Notes under the pieces: generated by a model
Seen by the model: only the letters and a program-made list of their open reading frames with translations
Databases searched by the model: none
What the model was told of the DNA's origin: nothing
Assembly (NCBI GenBank): GCA_022432975.1
Contig: CM039506.1
Location: forward strand, 1,008,951-1,072,950
From: Begonia masoniana
Taxonomy: Eukaryota > Streptophyta > Magnoliopsida > Cucurbitales > Begoniaceae
DNA: 64,000 nucleotides
Reading direction: 5' to 3'
Part shown: one piece after another, positions 38,599-50,955 of the stretch
Numbering within the stretch: the stretch's first letter is position 1
How the letters are laid out: each line of letters begins with the position of its first letter
Made by a program: the position numbers and the translations under genes

Positions 38599-39068
38599 TC
38601 TAATTATGCCAAGGATCATTATCTCATGATTTTATTAGTTATTTTATCTTTATTTTCGTTTTTTATTTTCATTTAATTTAATTTTAATGTGTAGCCTATT
38701 TAATGGAAAACTATTTGATTTAACAAGAAGGACAAGTTTGAATTAAAAAATTTAGTTTTTTAGAGAGGATTTCTCTTTGGTTCTTTACGAAGAACAACGA
38801 TCTTCTTCAAGTCACACTTGAAGAATCTCGCTTGATAGCTTTGGTTCTTACCAACGAGTTTGGTCTGGGTCAAGCTCCTGTTTTGATAGATTTGGTTCAG
38901 CCAATAGGTGTGGCTCGGGTCAAGCTCCTATTTTGATAACTAGGGTTCCATCGAATTCTTCGATTGGGGTCTTAGTTCCTTACTTTGTTCTTGAATCAAA
39001 AGGCATTTCTTTCAATTATTCCGCGTTGTTGTTGGGTCCCGGGTCCTTTCGATCCGAGGTTCGCATCA
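38599..39068. mobile_element. Truncated LTR of the 17188-18366 family, opposite orientation
   Basis: This 470 bp insert is a reverse-complement relative of the first part of the solo LTR at 17188. It ends CCGAGGTTCGCATCA (complement of TGATGCGAACCTCGG) and contains GGATCATTATCTCATGATT. The other end is missing: it starts at TCTAATTATGCC, equivalent to about 17655 of the full copy. No duplication flanks it, so it was truncated by deletion or array rearrangement. Confidence 0.75.
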
Positions 39069-42000
39069 ATTGAGGACCCAACAACCTTCATGGACGAGTA
39101 ATTAAGACTTAGTAACGCGTTTGATGAAGCATAAGAAACGTCACTTCAATCGATTTGTTCCAAAAGAGTTGAACGTATCAAGCAAATGAGGTTGAGTGCT
39201 ACATGACTTGTGGTTAGAACCAAAGTTATCCATTTCACATTCAAGGTTTTAACTTGAAGTGTTGAGAACGACATGTATTGAGGACCCAACAACCTTTATG
39301 GACGCGTAATTAAGACTTAGTAATGCGTTTGATGAAGCATAAGAAACTTCACTTCTATCGATTTGTTCCAAAAGAGTTGAACGTATCAAGCAAATGAGGT
39401 TGAGTGCTACATGACCTGTGGTTAGAACCAAAGTTATCCATTTCACATTCAAGGTTTTAACTTGAAGTGATGAGAACGACGTGTATTGAGGACCCAACAA
39501 CCTTCATGCACGAGTAATTAAGATTAGTAATGCGTTTGATTAAGCATAAGAAACTTCACTTCAATCGATATGTTCCAAAAGTGTTGAACGTATCAAGCAA
39601 ATGAGATTGAGTGTGACATGACTTGTGATTAGAACCTAAGTTATCCATTTCACATTCAAGGTTTTAACTTGAAGTGATGAGAACGACGTGTATTGAGGAC
39701 CCAACAACCTTCATGGACGAGTAATTAAGACTTAATAATGCGTTTGATTAAGCATAAGAAACTTCACTTCAATCGATTTGTTCCAAAAGGGTTGAACGTA
39801 TCAAGCAAATGAGGTTGAGTGCTACATGACTTGTGGTTAGAACCAAAGTTATCCATTTCACATTAAAGGTTTTAACTTGAAGTGATGAGAACGACGTGTA
39901 TTGAGGACCCAACAACCTTCATGGACGAGTAATTAAAACTTAGTAATGCGTTTGATGAGGCAAAAGAAACTTCAATTCAATTGATTTGTTCCAAAAGAGT
40001 TGAACGTATCAAGCAAATGAGGTTGAGTGCTACTGGACTTGTGGTTAGAATCAAAGATATTCATTTAACATTCAAGGTTTTAACTTGAAGTGATGAGAAC
40101 GACGTGTATTGAGGACCCAACAAACTTGATGGACGAGTAATTAAAACTTAGTAATGCGTTTGATGAAGCATAAGAAACTTCAATTTAATCGATTTGTTCC
40201 AAAAGAGTTGAACGTATCAAGCAAATGAGATTGAGTGTTACATGACTTGTGGTTAGAACATAAGTTATCCATTTCACATTATAGGTTTTAACTTGAAGTT
40301 ATAAGAACGGCGTCTATTGAGGACACAACAACCTTCAAGGACGCGTAATTAAGTCTTAGTAATGCGTTTGATGAAGCATAAGAAACTTCACTTCAATCGA
40401 TTTGTTCCAAAAGAGTTGAACGTAACAAGCAAATGAGGTTGAGTGCTACATGACTTGTGGTTAGAGCCAAAGTTATCCATCTCACATTCAAGGTTTTAAC
40501 TTGAAGTGATGAGAACGACGTGTATTGAGGACCCAACAACCTTCATGGACGAGTAATTAAGACTTAGTAATGCGTTTGATTAAGCATAAGAAACTTCACT
40601 TCAATCGATTTGTTCCAAAAGGGTTGAACGTATCAAGCAAATGAGGTTGAGTGCTACATGACTTGTGGTTAGAACCAAAGTTATCCATTTCACATTCAAG
40701 GTTTTAACTTGAAGTGATGAGAACGACGTGTATTGAGGACCCAACAACCTTCATGGACTAGTAATTAAAACTTAGCACTGCATTTGATGAAGCATAATAA
40801 ACTTCAGTTCAATCGATTTGTTCCAAAAGAGTTGAACGTATCAAGCAAATGAGGTTGAATGCTACATGACTTGTGGTTAGAACCAAAGTTATACATTTCA
40901 CATTCAAGGTTTTAACTTGAAGTGATGAGAACGACGTGTTCTGAGTACCCAACAACCTTCATGGACGCGTAATTAAGACTTAGTAATGTGTTTGATGAAG
41001 CATAAGAAACTTCACTTCAATCGATTTGTTCCAAAAGAGTTGAACGTATCAAGCTAATGAGGTTGAGTGTTACATGACTTGCGGTTAGAACCAAAGTTAT
41101 CCATTTCACATTCAAGGTTTTAACTTTAAGTGATGAGAACGACGTGTATTGAGGACCCAACAACCTTCATGGACGAGTAATTAAGACTTAGTAATGCGTT
41201 TGATTAAGCATAAGAAACTTCACTTCAATCGATTTGTTCCAAAAGGGTTGAACGTATCAAGCAAATGAGGTTGAGTGCTACATGACTTGTGGTTAGAACC
41301 AAAGTTATCCATTTCACATTCAAGGTTTTAACTTTAAGTGGTGAGAACGACGTGTATTGAGTACCCAACAACCTTCAGGGACGCGTAATTACAACTCAGT
41401 AATGCGTTTAATGAAGCATAAGAAACTTCACTTCAATCGATTTGTTCCAAAAGAGTTGAACGTGTCAAGCTAATGAGGTTGAGTGTTACATGACTTGTGG
41501 TTAGAACCAAAGTTATCCATTTCACATTCATGGTTTTAACTTGAAGTGATGAGAACGACGTGTATTGAGGACCCAACAACCTTAATGGACCAGTAATTAA
41601 AACTTAGAAATGCGTTTGATGAAGCATAAGAAACTTCACTTCAATCGATTTGTTCCAAAAGAGTCGAACGTATCAAGCAAATGAGGTTGAGTGCTACATG
41701 ACTTGTGGTTAGAAACAAAGTTATCCATCTCACATTCAAGGTTTTAACTTGAAGTGATGAGAACGACTTGTATTGAGGACCCAACAACCTTCATGGACAA
41801 GTAATTAAAACTTAGCAATGCGTTTGATAAAGCAAAAGAAACTTTACTTCAATCGATTTGTTTCTAAAGAGTCGAACGTATCAAGCAAATGAGGTTGAGT
41901 GCTACATGACTTGTGATTAGAACCAAAGTTATCCATTTCACATTCAAGGTTTTAACTTGAAATGATGAGAACGACCTGTATTGATTACCCAACAACCTAC

Positions 42001-43990
42001 ATGGACGCGTAATTAAGACTTGTGGTTAGAACCTAAGTTATCCATTTCACATTCAAGGTTTTATCTTGAAGTGATGAGAACGACGTGTATTGGGGACCAA
42101 CAACCTTCATGGACGAGTAATTAAGACATAGTAATGCGTTTGATGAAGCATAAGAAACTTCACTTCAATCGATTTGTTCCAAAAGAGTTAAACGTATCAA
42201 GCAAATGAGTTTGAGTGCTACATGCCTTGTGGTTAGAACCAAAGTTATCCATTTTACATTCAAGGTTTTATATTGAAGTGATGAGAACGACGTGTATTGA
42301 GGACCCAACAACCTTCATGGACGAGTAATTAAAACTTATTAATGCATTTGATAAAGCATTAGAAAATTCATTTCAATCGATTTGTTCCAAAAGAGTTGAA
42401 CGTATCAAGCAAATGAAGTTGAGTGCTACATGACTTGTGGTTAGAACCAAAGGTATCCATTTCACATTCAAGGTTTTAAATTGAAGTGATGAGAACGACG
42501 TGTATTGAGGACCCAACAACCTTGATCGACGAGTAATTACAACTTAGTAATGCGTTTGATTAAGCATAAGAAACTTCACTTCAATCGATTTGTTCCAAAA
42601 GAGTTGAACGTATCAAGCAAATGAGATTGAGTGTTACATGACTTGTGGTTAGAACCTAAGTTATCCATTTCACATTATAGGTTTTAACTTGAAGTGATGA
42701 GAACGACGTGTATTGAGGACCCAACAACCTTGATCGACGAGTAATTACAACTTAGTAATGCGTTTGATTAAGCATAAGAAACTTCACTTCAATCGATTTG
42801 TTCCAAAAGAGTTGAACGTATCAAGCAAATGAGATTGAGTGTTACATGACTTGTGGTTAGAACCTAAGTTATCCATTTCACATTATAGGTTTTAACTTGA
42901 AGTGATAAGAACGACGTGTATTGAGGACCCAACAACCTTCATGGACGAGTAATTAAGACTTAGTAATGCGTTTGATTAAGCATAAGAAACTTCACTTCAA
43001 TCGATTTGTTCCAAAAGGGTTGAACGTATCAAGCAAATGAGGTTGAGTGCTACATGACTTGTGGTAAGAACCAAAGTTATCCATTTCACATTCAAGGTTT
43101 TAACTTGAAGTAATGAGAACGACGTGTATTGAGGACCCAACAACCTTGATCGACGAGTAATTAAAACTTAGTAATGCGTTTGATGAAGCATAAGAAACTT
43201 CACTTCAATCGATTTGTTCCAAAAGAGTTGAACGTATCAAGCAAATGAGATTGAGTGTTACATGGCTTGTGGTTAGAACCTAAGTTATCCATTTCACATT
43301 ATAGGTTTTAACTTGAAGTGATGAGAACGACGTGTATTGAGGACACAACAACCTTCAAGGACGCGTAATTAAGTCTTACTAATGCGTTTGATGAAGCAAA
43401 AGAAACTTCACTTCAATCGATTTGTTCCAAAAGAGTTGAACGTAACAAGCAAATGAGGTTGAGTGCTACATGACTTGTGGTTAGAACCAAAGTTATCCAT
43501 TTCACATTCAAGGTTTTAACTTGAAGTGATGAGAACGACGTGTATTGAGGACCCAACAACCTTCATGGATGAGTAATTAAGACTTAGTAATGCGTTTGAT
43601 TAAGCATAAGAAACTTCACTTCAATCAATTTTTTCCAAAAGGGTTGAACGTATCAAGCAAATGAGGTTGAGTGCTACATGACTTGTGGTTAGAACCAAAG
43701 TTATCCATTTCACATTCAAGGTTTTAACTTTAAGTGGTGAGAACGACGTGTATTGAGTACCCAACAACCTTCAGGGACGCGTAATTACAACTCAGTAATG
43801 CGTTTAATGAAGCATAAGAAACTTCACTTCAATCGATTTGTTCCAAAAGAGTTGAACGTATCAAGCTAATGAGGTTGAGTGTTACATGACTTGCGGTTAG
43901 AACCAAAGTTATCCATTTCACATTCATGGTTTTAACTTGAAATGATGAGAACGACGTGTATTGAGGACCCAACAACCTTAATGGACCAGT
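39069..43990 (-). repeat. 208-bp satellite array, right arm, block 3
   Basis: About 24 monomers in minus orientation, ending near 43990 (AATGGACCAGTATTAAGC). A single-monomer recent duplication shows at 42522 and 42730, where CCTTGATCGACGAGTAATTA recurs 208 bp apart. Around 42018 a monomer is internally deleted: TTAAGACTTG runs directly into TGGTTAGAACC. ORFs at 39249-39500 and 43829-44014 are repeat fragments. Confidence 0.95.
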
Positions 43991-45576
43991 ATTAAGCTTG
44001 TTTTGAGTCATCACTTTGAAGCCCAGATCTGGTACTGGAAACAGAGAAACAGTTAGTGTTTAATAAATAAGTTAAAGATGAAGTCGTGATATGTTATGTT
44101 TTGTGTTTGTGTAACATGTGATTCAGAACATAATACTAGGTTTTACATAAAGTTATCGAGTAAGAATTTCCTATCCGATTTTTAAAGTTAAAGTTTGATA
44201 TATAAAATGATTATATGGGAATATGTAATCATATTAACCTCTAATTATATATTAATAATAAAATAGTTTGTTTAGGTGAGTAAGATCATACAATTTCTCA
44301 CCCTACATCACATGACATAGAAGAATACAATTTTTTTTTTTCACTATATTATTTTTATTATATTGTTCACATATTTTTTAAGACATGATGTATGAATGTG
44401 AAATTGCTATAATTGACAATTACTATATTGTCTAATATGGTAGGTTAATGAAACTTTAGGTAGTAATCGTTGATTTTCTAAAAGCCGGAATGCATGGTAA
44501 AAGATGAAAGGCTAATGAAACCTTCGCAAGAGTAAAAAATCGCTAGTTTTCTAGAAGTCTGAACGTATAGTTAATTCATATATACATTTTTTATTTATTG
44601 TGATTATTTCTCCATTGTAGTTTTGTAACGTAGAAGAATTTTTATTAAATAGTTAATCGAAATTCTTTTAGTTATGAGCGTGCATACCTGACGATATGAC
44701 TAATAATTAAAATAGTATAAAAATAATAAAAAAATCGATTAAAATATGGATACGAGTAAGATTAAACAGTTGCATTCATTTGTCGAGGACGTAATCATAA
44801 AGAAATTAGGAGTTAAATTTGATGTTTGATGTGATACAATATCTCATCAAGAGTATTCAATAGATTGTTCAATATTTTATTTCACTAATTAATTTGACTT
44901 TAGAGTTGAATCATAATAAATATAATGATTACACTATTAAATAGCTTTTGTATATTTAATTAAATAAAATTTATTAATCTTAATAACAATAAATATAGTT
45001 ATAATTATTAAATTAGTTTATTTCTTAATGGGTGAATATAGTAAAATTATGTTTTAGAATGAACTAATCAAGTCTAATTTAAGGATTAAATTAAACTAAA
45101 ATTTTAAAATTTGAATTTTGCAGAAAATAACTTTTATAGTCGTTACACACTTCCCCTCGTTTTCATTATGGGTAGCTGCCAACGTGTGAAAATAAAGTGT
45201 AAACTTAATATTACCCATTTAAAAATTCCGTTGTTAAGCATGAAAATGTACACTGTAAGGGTGACTTGGAGATGTTTACCGCCACCTTTGCAAAAATAAG
45301 TTCCTTTTAAAAAAATAAACTCAGTTTGTTAAAAATAATTAAACCAAATAAACTCAGTTTGTTTAAACCAAACCAAATTAAATAAACCGTGACATGGCAA
45401 GATGATATGGACAAAAATATAACGACGTGGCAGATTCGGTTAAATTTAACAAATGAACTAGATATAATGACCATTTAAAATTCAAATAAAGACTAGGAGG
45501 ACTTTAATGAAACCGAACTAGAGAGTTAAACTATATTTGATCTTAAATAAAATAGGAAGATATTAAATTTTTAGAG
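43991..45576. other. AT-rich spacer without recognisable gene
   Basis: Low-copy-looking, AT-rich DNA with many stops in all frames. One imperfect tandem pair of about 70 bp is visible at 44445-44575 (GGTTAATGAAACTTTAGG...TTTTCTAAAAGCCGGAA and GGCTAATGAAACCTTCGC...TTTTCTAGAAGTCTGAA). The 62-codon ORF at 45111-45299 shows no family resemblance. No RNA gene was seen. Confidence 0.6.
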
Positions 45577-46699
45577 CGGAATATTCATTTTAAATCTCGA
45601 AGTAGTACGAGGTATTTAACAAAAAGTAATATCTTAAGTAATCTAAACTTCAAAATATGAAAAATGTTTAATTTAAACTACGTCGCTTCCTCGATCTCAC
45701 TTGACAAATTTAAGTGAGATTGGAGGGTGGTGACTACAAACACTGAAGGTGGTAACCTCGTGTTCTCGACAAAACACATATCAAACGGTATCAGGATTTT
45801 TTTTTTAAATTTTACCACACGTTCAACATATCATGTGAAAATAATATGAAAAGTTTCGTGATTTTCAACACTTTTAGGATTTATTATAATTTTTTACATC
45901 TATTTTATAAAATATTGATTAAAAACTTAGATCGTACAAGTGTTGAAAAAGCACAAAATTTTTCACATTACCTTCCTATGATATGATGACTATGTGGTCA
46001 AACTTTTAATCAAATCTGATATAGTTTGGTATGTTTTTTTATATGAATTATTTCGAGACTTAAAATGAAATTTGATATCATTTGGTATCATAGTGACTAT
46101 CTCAAAAACATACCAAACAATGTTTGATTTTTTTTTTTTTGAAATTTTACCACATATTATGGGAAGATAATGTGGAAAGTTTGGTGATTTTTGAACACTT
46201 GTACGATTTATTATAAGTTTTTATATCTATTTTATAGAATATTTTTTAAAAATTATAATAAATCATACAAGTGTTGAAACATCACGAAACTTTTTAGATT
46301 ATCTTTTTCATAATATGTAAAATATGTTGTAAATTTTTTAAAACAATCTGAATCTGATATAATTTGATATGTTGTTTTGACAAAAATAGGGATCACCACC
46401 CTCTGATCTCACTTGAACATGCGAAGTGAGATTGGAGGGCCGTTCTCGGATATAAGCTCTCAATGTTAGAGATTGACCCCATGATCTTTCAAAACGGGAG
46501 CCGATATTGTTTAAATTAAACATTTTTCATATTTTGATATTGTAATTGTTTAAGAAAATACTTTAGAGTAGAGATCGAGGGGCTGACAATGTTTAAACTA
46601 AACGTTTTTTACACTTCAAGGTTTAGACTGTTTAAAAAATTACTTTAGGATACTTTTTGTTAAATACCCAATATTTTGAGGTTTGAAATAAATATTACC
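45577..46699. mobile_element. Inverted-repeat (foldback, MITE-like) non-autonomous element
   Basis: The outer ends are inverted repeats: left GGTATTTAACAAAAAGTA (about 45611) against right TACTTTTTGTTAAATACC (about 46652), and left AATATTCATTTTAAATCTC against the complement of right GAGGTTTGAAATAAATATT. Inner inverted pairs follow: CAAAATATGAAAAATG (about 45652) with CATTTTTCATATTTTG (about 46519), and two GATCTCACTTG...AAGTGAGATTGGAGGG hairpins (about 45694 and 46402). There is no transposase. It ends about 200 bp before the sialidase-like gene start. Family and target-site duplication were not resolved; edges are approximate. Confidence 0.55.
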
Positions 46700-46901
46700 C
46701 GTTTTTATATTTATTTTTTGCTATTTAATTTAGTTAAAATTTAATTATTTTTTTTTATATTTAGTAGGAGTTAAAAAACCTAAGCTTATATGGTGATTAT
46801 ATTTTGAGCTGGTGAGTTCTGCTTTTGCTACTCGAGAAAGTCTACAATATGCATTACCAGTCTCTGTCAATCTTCTTCTCTGTCTTCTCCATTTTTATAG
46901 T
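46700..46901 (+). promoter_or_regulatory. Upstream region of the sialidase-like gene
   Basis: AT-rich, ending in a pyrimidine-rich stretch (TCTTCTTCTCTGTCTTCTCC, 46871-46890), typical of a plant 5' leader. An out-of-frame ATG at 46849 opens a short upstream ORF that overlaps the main start. No convincing TATA box was identified. Confidence 0.35.
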
Positions 46902-49631
46902 ATGTTTTTATGCAATTCAGACCTGGTATCATTTGCCATGTGGAAGTCAGCGACGATTTTCGTGGTGACTGCGTCTGTATTTCTCTTGTATTTCTCCAAT
47001 TTCTCACTTACAGGAGTCAATATCAGCTTCAGCTCCATAGCTCAGCTCTACGAGACCAGTTTCAAGCTCCAAATCCACGACTACCCTTCTCATTTTCTTG
47101 GTTCCAGGTAAGTAATTGCTTGCTTTTTCGATGGTTTACCCTTGGCCGAAATCCAGTTTGAGTGTTCAAGAAACAATTGTGTGAAAAAGGAATTTTCTTT
47201 TGAAATTGCTAGATTACTGCTATAGTATTTCCATTTTATACTTGATAGGACGAGAGTTTTTTCTCATATATTTTGAGGGTGAATGCTTATGTTCTAAAGA
47301 TCCTGCAGGAAATTGGCTTTAACACAATCAAACTCTACAAATTTGGTGGGTCAAAATCCGAAAATGGGAAAAAATAAGGACTTACTGGGACCGTGGTTGG
47401 AGGAATTCACATTTTCGGCACATTCTGTCCCCTTCCGTAGTTGTCATGCTTCTACAATTGTTGAGGTTTGGTCACAAACCAGAAAAGAAAAAGAATTATT
47501 GAGGGGCTCAAGCTTTCTTTGAATTTGGTCTTAGCTCCCAAGAAGAGAAGTTGAGTGGATTTATTTATATATTTATTTGGGTTTTCAGGTTGATAAAGAT
47601 CATTTTTTAGTTGCTTATTTTGGAGGTACAAATGAGGGGGCTCCTGATGTGAAAATATGGTTGCAGACATTCAAGGTATTATCATGCCACATGTCTATTT
47701 TATCAGCTTTACTGATTGATAACTTCATGTCTGTCATGTCCGGTTTATACTATGGTTTATTGGTAAATTGGAAGGATTCTTCTCTCTGAAATTAATTGGA
47801 CCTTTCTTGAATTTTGTTGAAAATTTTCTCAGTGGTGCAAAAGAGTGGTTACTTTAAACGTTGATGCGCGGGTTTAAGTTGCATTGAACGAGAACAATTT
47901 TGAGGCCAGCGAGATTATACAATATTTCAATAGTTATAGTGGATGAAAAACATACTCTTTTCGATCAGGGTCTCTCATGGAAGTTGTAGCATATAAAATT
48001 ATGTGACCTATGAGCTAGAACAGATATACCTCCTCACGAAGCAAAATATAACATCCTACATTAAAAATTTAATAAAATAGGTATAAGTTTCAATAGGAGT
48101 TCATTTGTAGTTTTATGAAAGGGAACAAAAATTTTTATTTGCAGAGAGGTTCCTGGATGTCACCCGTTGTTGCAGACGAAGAACCTGATGTTCCAATGTG
48201 GAACCCTGTGTTATTTAAGCTTCCATCAGACGAGCTACTTCTCTTTTATAAAGTGGGCCAAGACGTTCAGAGGTAATCAATGGATTCCATTCTCTTTTTG
48301 AACAATTCTCTTTATATTTTACTATGCTGAAACTGGACTAGAGATTATGGTGCAAATATGCATAAATTGATTTATCTGTTGTGTTTACCCTGATTGTCAA
48401 TAATTAGATGGAGTGGGTGCATGAAGAGGTCGTTTGACAAAGGTGTCACTTGGACCAAACGAGAACAACTTCCTCCTGGTATCTTAGGACCAATAAAAAA
48501 TAAGGTATTACATACAATGTTGTATTTCTTGATCTGTAATACTACTCGAAGTTGATTTTTCTGAATATGAAAGATGATGTTCTTAGCCGATCTTGCTTGA
48601 AAATGGGATTTTGCTCTGTGGCTCCTCTGTTGAAAGTTGGAACTCTTGGGGGATGGAGGTGGAGCCTTCAATTACTAAATTCAGTTATAAGATTATAATG
48701 AGATTTTGAACCATTCTTTCAAGTTTTTCGATTCTTGTGGAATAGGAAACCCCTGATTCGGGTAAAACGTGGAGAAAATACGGCCCGATTTATGTGCAAA
48801 ATCAATCTCTCAGCGTGATTCAACCAGTTCCTTACAAGACTGCAAGAGGGACCTTGCGTGTTTTGCTTCGATCGTTCCCCGGGATAGATAGAATTTGTAT
48901 GTCGGAATCAAAAGACGGTGGCCGAAGCTGGGGATATGCGATTCCTACTCAACTTCCCAATCCAAATTCAAGTGGCTTCTAAATTGCATATTTTAAAATG
49001 TTGGAGTAAAAGATAAAATATCGTCATTTTATCAATTGTTCACTTAGTTTTCATCGCATGTCATTTTATATCTTGGGTCAAAAGATTAGATTGTCGTGTG
49101 CACAACACGTGTTGGATGTAAAAGATAAAACAATGGGCAGAGTTTAAATTAATGACAATTGAAAAGTTGAAGTTATGTTTGTCTAAAAAATAATTTCAAA
49201 TCTAATATGTAAATGACCTCAAACATTATGATCAAAATTGTACTTTATCTTAATTTTTAAGATTTAAGCTAATCAGATCTTATTTTTAATAGGAATTGAC
49301 GGGGTGAAATTGAAAGATGGCCATTTGTTGCTTGCGTACAACACGATCTCGAGGGGCGTTCTCAAGGTCGCCCTCTCGACGGATGATGGGGTTTCGTGGC
49401 TAGATGTTCTAACTTTGGAGGAGGATTTGGATATGGAATTCTCATATCCAGCTGTTATTGAAGCTAGTGATGGAAATGTTCATATTACGTACACATACAA
49501 TAGAACTCAGATCAAGGTATGCACAAAATCAATAAAATCTCTCAAATAATATTTCTAATTTATTGTTGAGTGGAATAAATTCTTTATTTTGTTTTCTTGG
49601 GTTGCACCATGTTGCTCTGAAAGTTGGGTGA
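46902..49631 (+). CDS. Sialidase-like (neuraminidase/BNR, Asp-box) family protein, nine exons
   Basis: Predicted exons: 46902-47107, 47309-47465, 47589-47675, 48145-48272, 48408-48504, 48587-48658, 48746-48971, 49293-49516 and a terminal 49608-49631. All phases agree, giving about 406 residues. The first seven introns are GT-AG. Four Asp boxes (S/T-x-D-x-G-x-T/S-W) are visible: SFDKGVTW (exon 5), TPDSGKTW and SKDGGRSW (exon 7), STDDGVSW (exon 8). Exon 3 carries AYFGGTNEG. These are typical of the plant sialidase-like beta-propeller family, whose substrate is not well established. A hydrophobic N-terminal segment ([14 protein letters not shown]) suggests a signal anchor; ATG 46938 is an equally good start. 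The last intron's acceptor reads AC instead of AG. If it is unused, the protein ends about 10 residues after exon 8. An LTR inserted about 70 bp past the stop. Confidence 0.78.
49608..49631 (+). other. Terminal mini-exon of the sialidase-like gene with defective acceptor
   Basis: CATGTTGCTCTGAAAGTTGG, then GTGA, reads HVALKVG-stop in the phase left by exon 8. Plant members of this family, as I remember them, end in a very short HVVL-type exon. The bases before it are TTGGGTTGCAC, so the expected AG is AC. Confidence 0.5.
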
Positions 49632-49699
49632 AGAACAGTGAAGGGAGGGTTATGTGCCTTGTTAAAGCAGTGTAGATTTGAATATAAAGGCTCTTATTT
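49632..49699 (+). other. Probable 3' untranslated remnant before the LTR
   Basis: 68 bp between the predicted stop and the LTR start at 49700. No poly(A) signal could be assigned with confidence. Confidence 0.35.
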
Positions 49700-50440
49700 T
49701 GTAACACCCGATATTTTTGGCCATGTAATTATTTCCCCAAATTATTTAGCGGGATGAATTTTATATTAATACAATGAATGTTTTAATGAATTTGTCTGAG
49801 TGTTTAATGAAAAAACTGAATTGACGAACTAATTAACAAATTAGTTGGAAACCAATGAGGGGCAAATTAGGAAGCCAATTAAGGTTGGTGGGAGGAAGTC
49901 AATGGATGGATGACAAGTGTTCAACTTGTTGAACAAGATATGTTCTTCCTCCTACGTGAAACCCTCATCACTTCTCTTCTCTGTTCTCTACACTCCTCTC
50001 TGCATTCTCTCTTCCAGACGACAAACGACCAGCGAAGCTCCTCCGATTTCCTCAGTTTCTTTCTATTTCTCTGCCTAAGGTAAGCATCTACTAAAGCTAA
50101 CGTGTTTGGATAAGTCAAAACGTTAGTTTGCTGAAGTTTAAGGTTAATATCCGATTGTGCATGATTTAGATTCGTGAATTGCCGAGGACATTTACACGAA
50201 CAAAGTTTACAACTTCACGGACAACAGGTAAGTTCATACACGTAGGTTGGCCCTTAAGGCCCTACATCACAGAGATACTAGGCTAAAAATATCGTCGGCA
50301 TTATCGTTGGGTAGTTAGGTCGATGATTTGTCCATAAGTAAGTTTAACGCCATGTTCAATGCATGGTTTAGATTTCCTGTTATTTATGTGTGTTTTGAAC
50401 TGTTTTTTTTTCAGAATGTTAAGTCTGTGCACAATGAATG
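49700..50440 (+). mobile_element. LTR of a Ty3/gypsy element, 5' part (split by nested insertion)
   Basis: It starts TGTAACACCCGATATTTTTGG and has the layout of the other chromovirus LTRs: a CT-rich leader (49950-50060), ACAACAG/GTAAGTTC (donor-like, 50221-50235) and GGCCCTACATCAC (50258-50271). It is interrupted at 50440 by the young element and resumes at 59063. It landed just downstream of the sialidase-like gene. Confidence 0.75.
50436..50440. other. Target-site duplication GAATG (left copy)
   Basis: GAATG precedes the LTR at 50441. The same five bases follow the right LTR at 59063-59067. Confidence 0.93.
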
Positions 50441-50565
50441 TGTAATACCCGGTCCTGTTAAACCGTTTCTCTATTCTTTTTAAAGAAATGACAATATTAA
50501 ATGTAGGGTTAGTGGATGACTAGGCAAGGGTATAAGGGTAATTAGAAATCTAAAGGTGGATAACG

Positions 50566-50573
50566 TATTTAAG
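50566..50573 (+). promoter_or_regulatory. Candidate TATA-like box of the chromovirus 5' LTR
   Basis: TATTTAAG lies 125 bp inside the LTR, with a CT-rich probable leader about 35 bp further on. The identical site is at 57230-57237 in the 3' LTR. Confidence 0.35.
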
Positions 50574-50955
50574 GAAACTATTATTGAAGTAGCCGCCACT
50601 GTTTTATTCCATTTCCTCCCCATTCTCAGCTCCTCAGCCTAGCAGAGCCCGATAGGAGACCCCATTCGACTTTCTCCAGTGACTTCTTCCGAACTTGGTG
50701 AGTTTTGCCTCTATTTCTAGCTACATTGTATCTATTGTTGGTGGGAGAGATGATATTGAGGTTTGGGAAAATACGGTAAGTGAGAGTTAGTTCGGTTTAA
50801 GTCGAAATCGAGAATGCACAATGACTAGAGTTTCCCTTAGACTTATAGTGGTCTAGAATGAAGATTAGAGGGAATTTAATATATGCTCTGTCTACGGTTT
50901 TAGGTTGAGCAATACCCGAAGTGGTTAGCTACCCAGACAATTCCAGGAGATCCAG

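Noticed and set aside
6250..43990. Short ORFs within satellite monomers (such as 34981-35199, 35490-35672, 39249-39500, 43829-44014)
   Set aside because: They recur as the same peptide wherever a monomer lacks stops, and indels between copies break them. They are shadows of the repeat.
6250..43990. CENP-B-box-like motif in the 208-bp monomer
   Set aside because: I looked for the core TTCG....A..CGGG pattern and did not see a match, so the centromere role stays open.
46849..46980. Upstream ATG frame overlapping the start of the sialidase-like gene
   Set aside because: It is short, about 40 codons, with no family resemblance, and was kept only as a possible upstream ORF, not as a gene.
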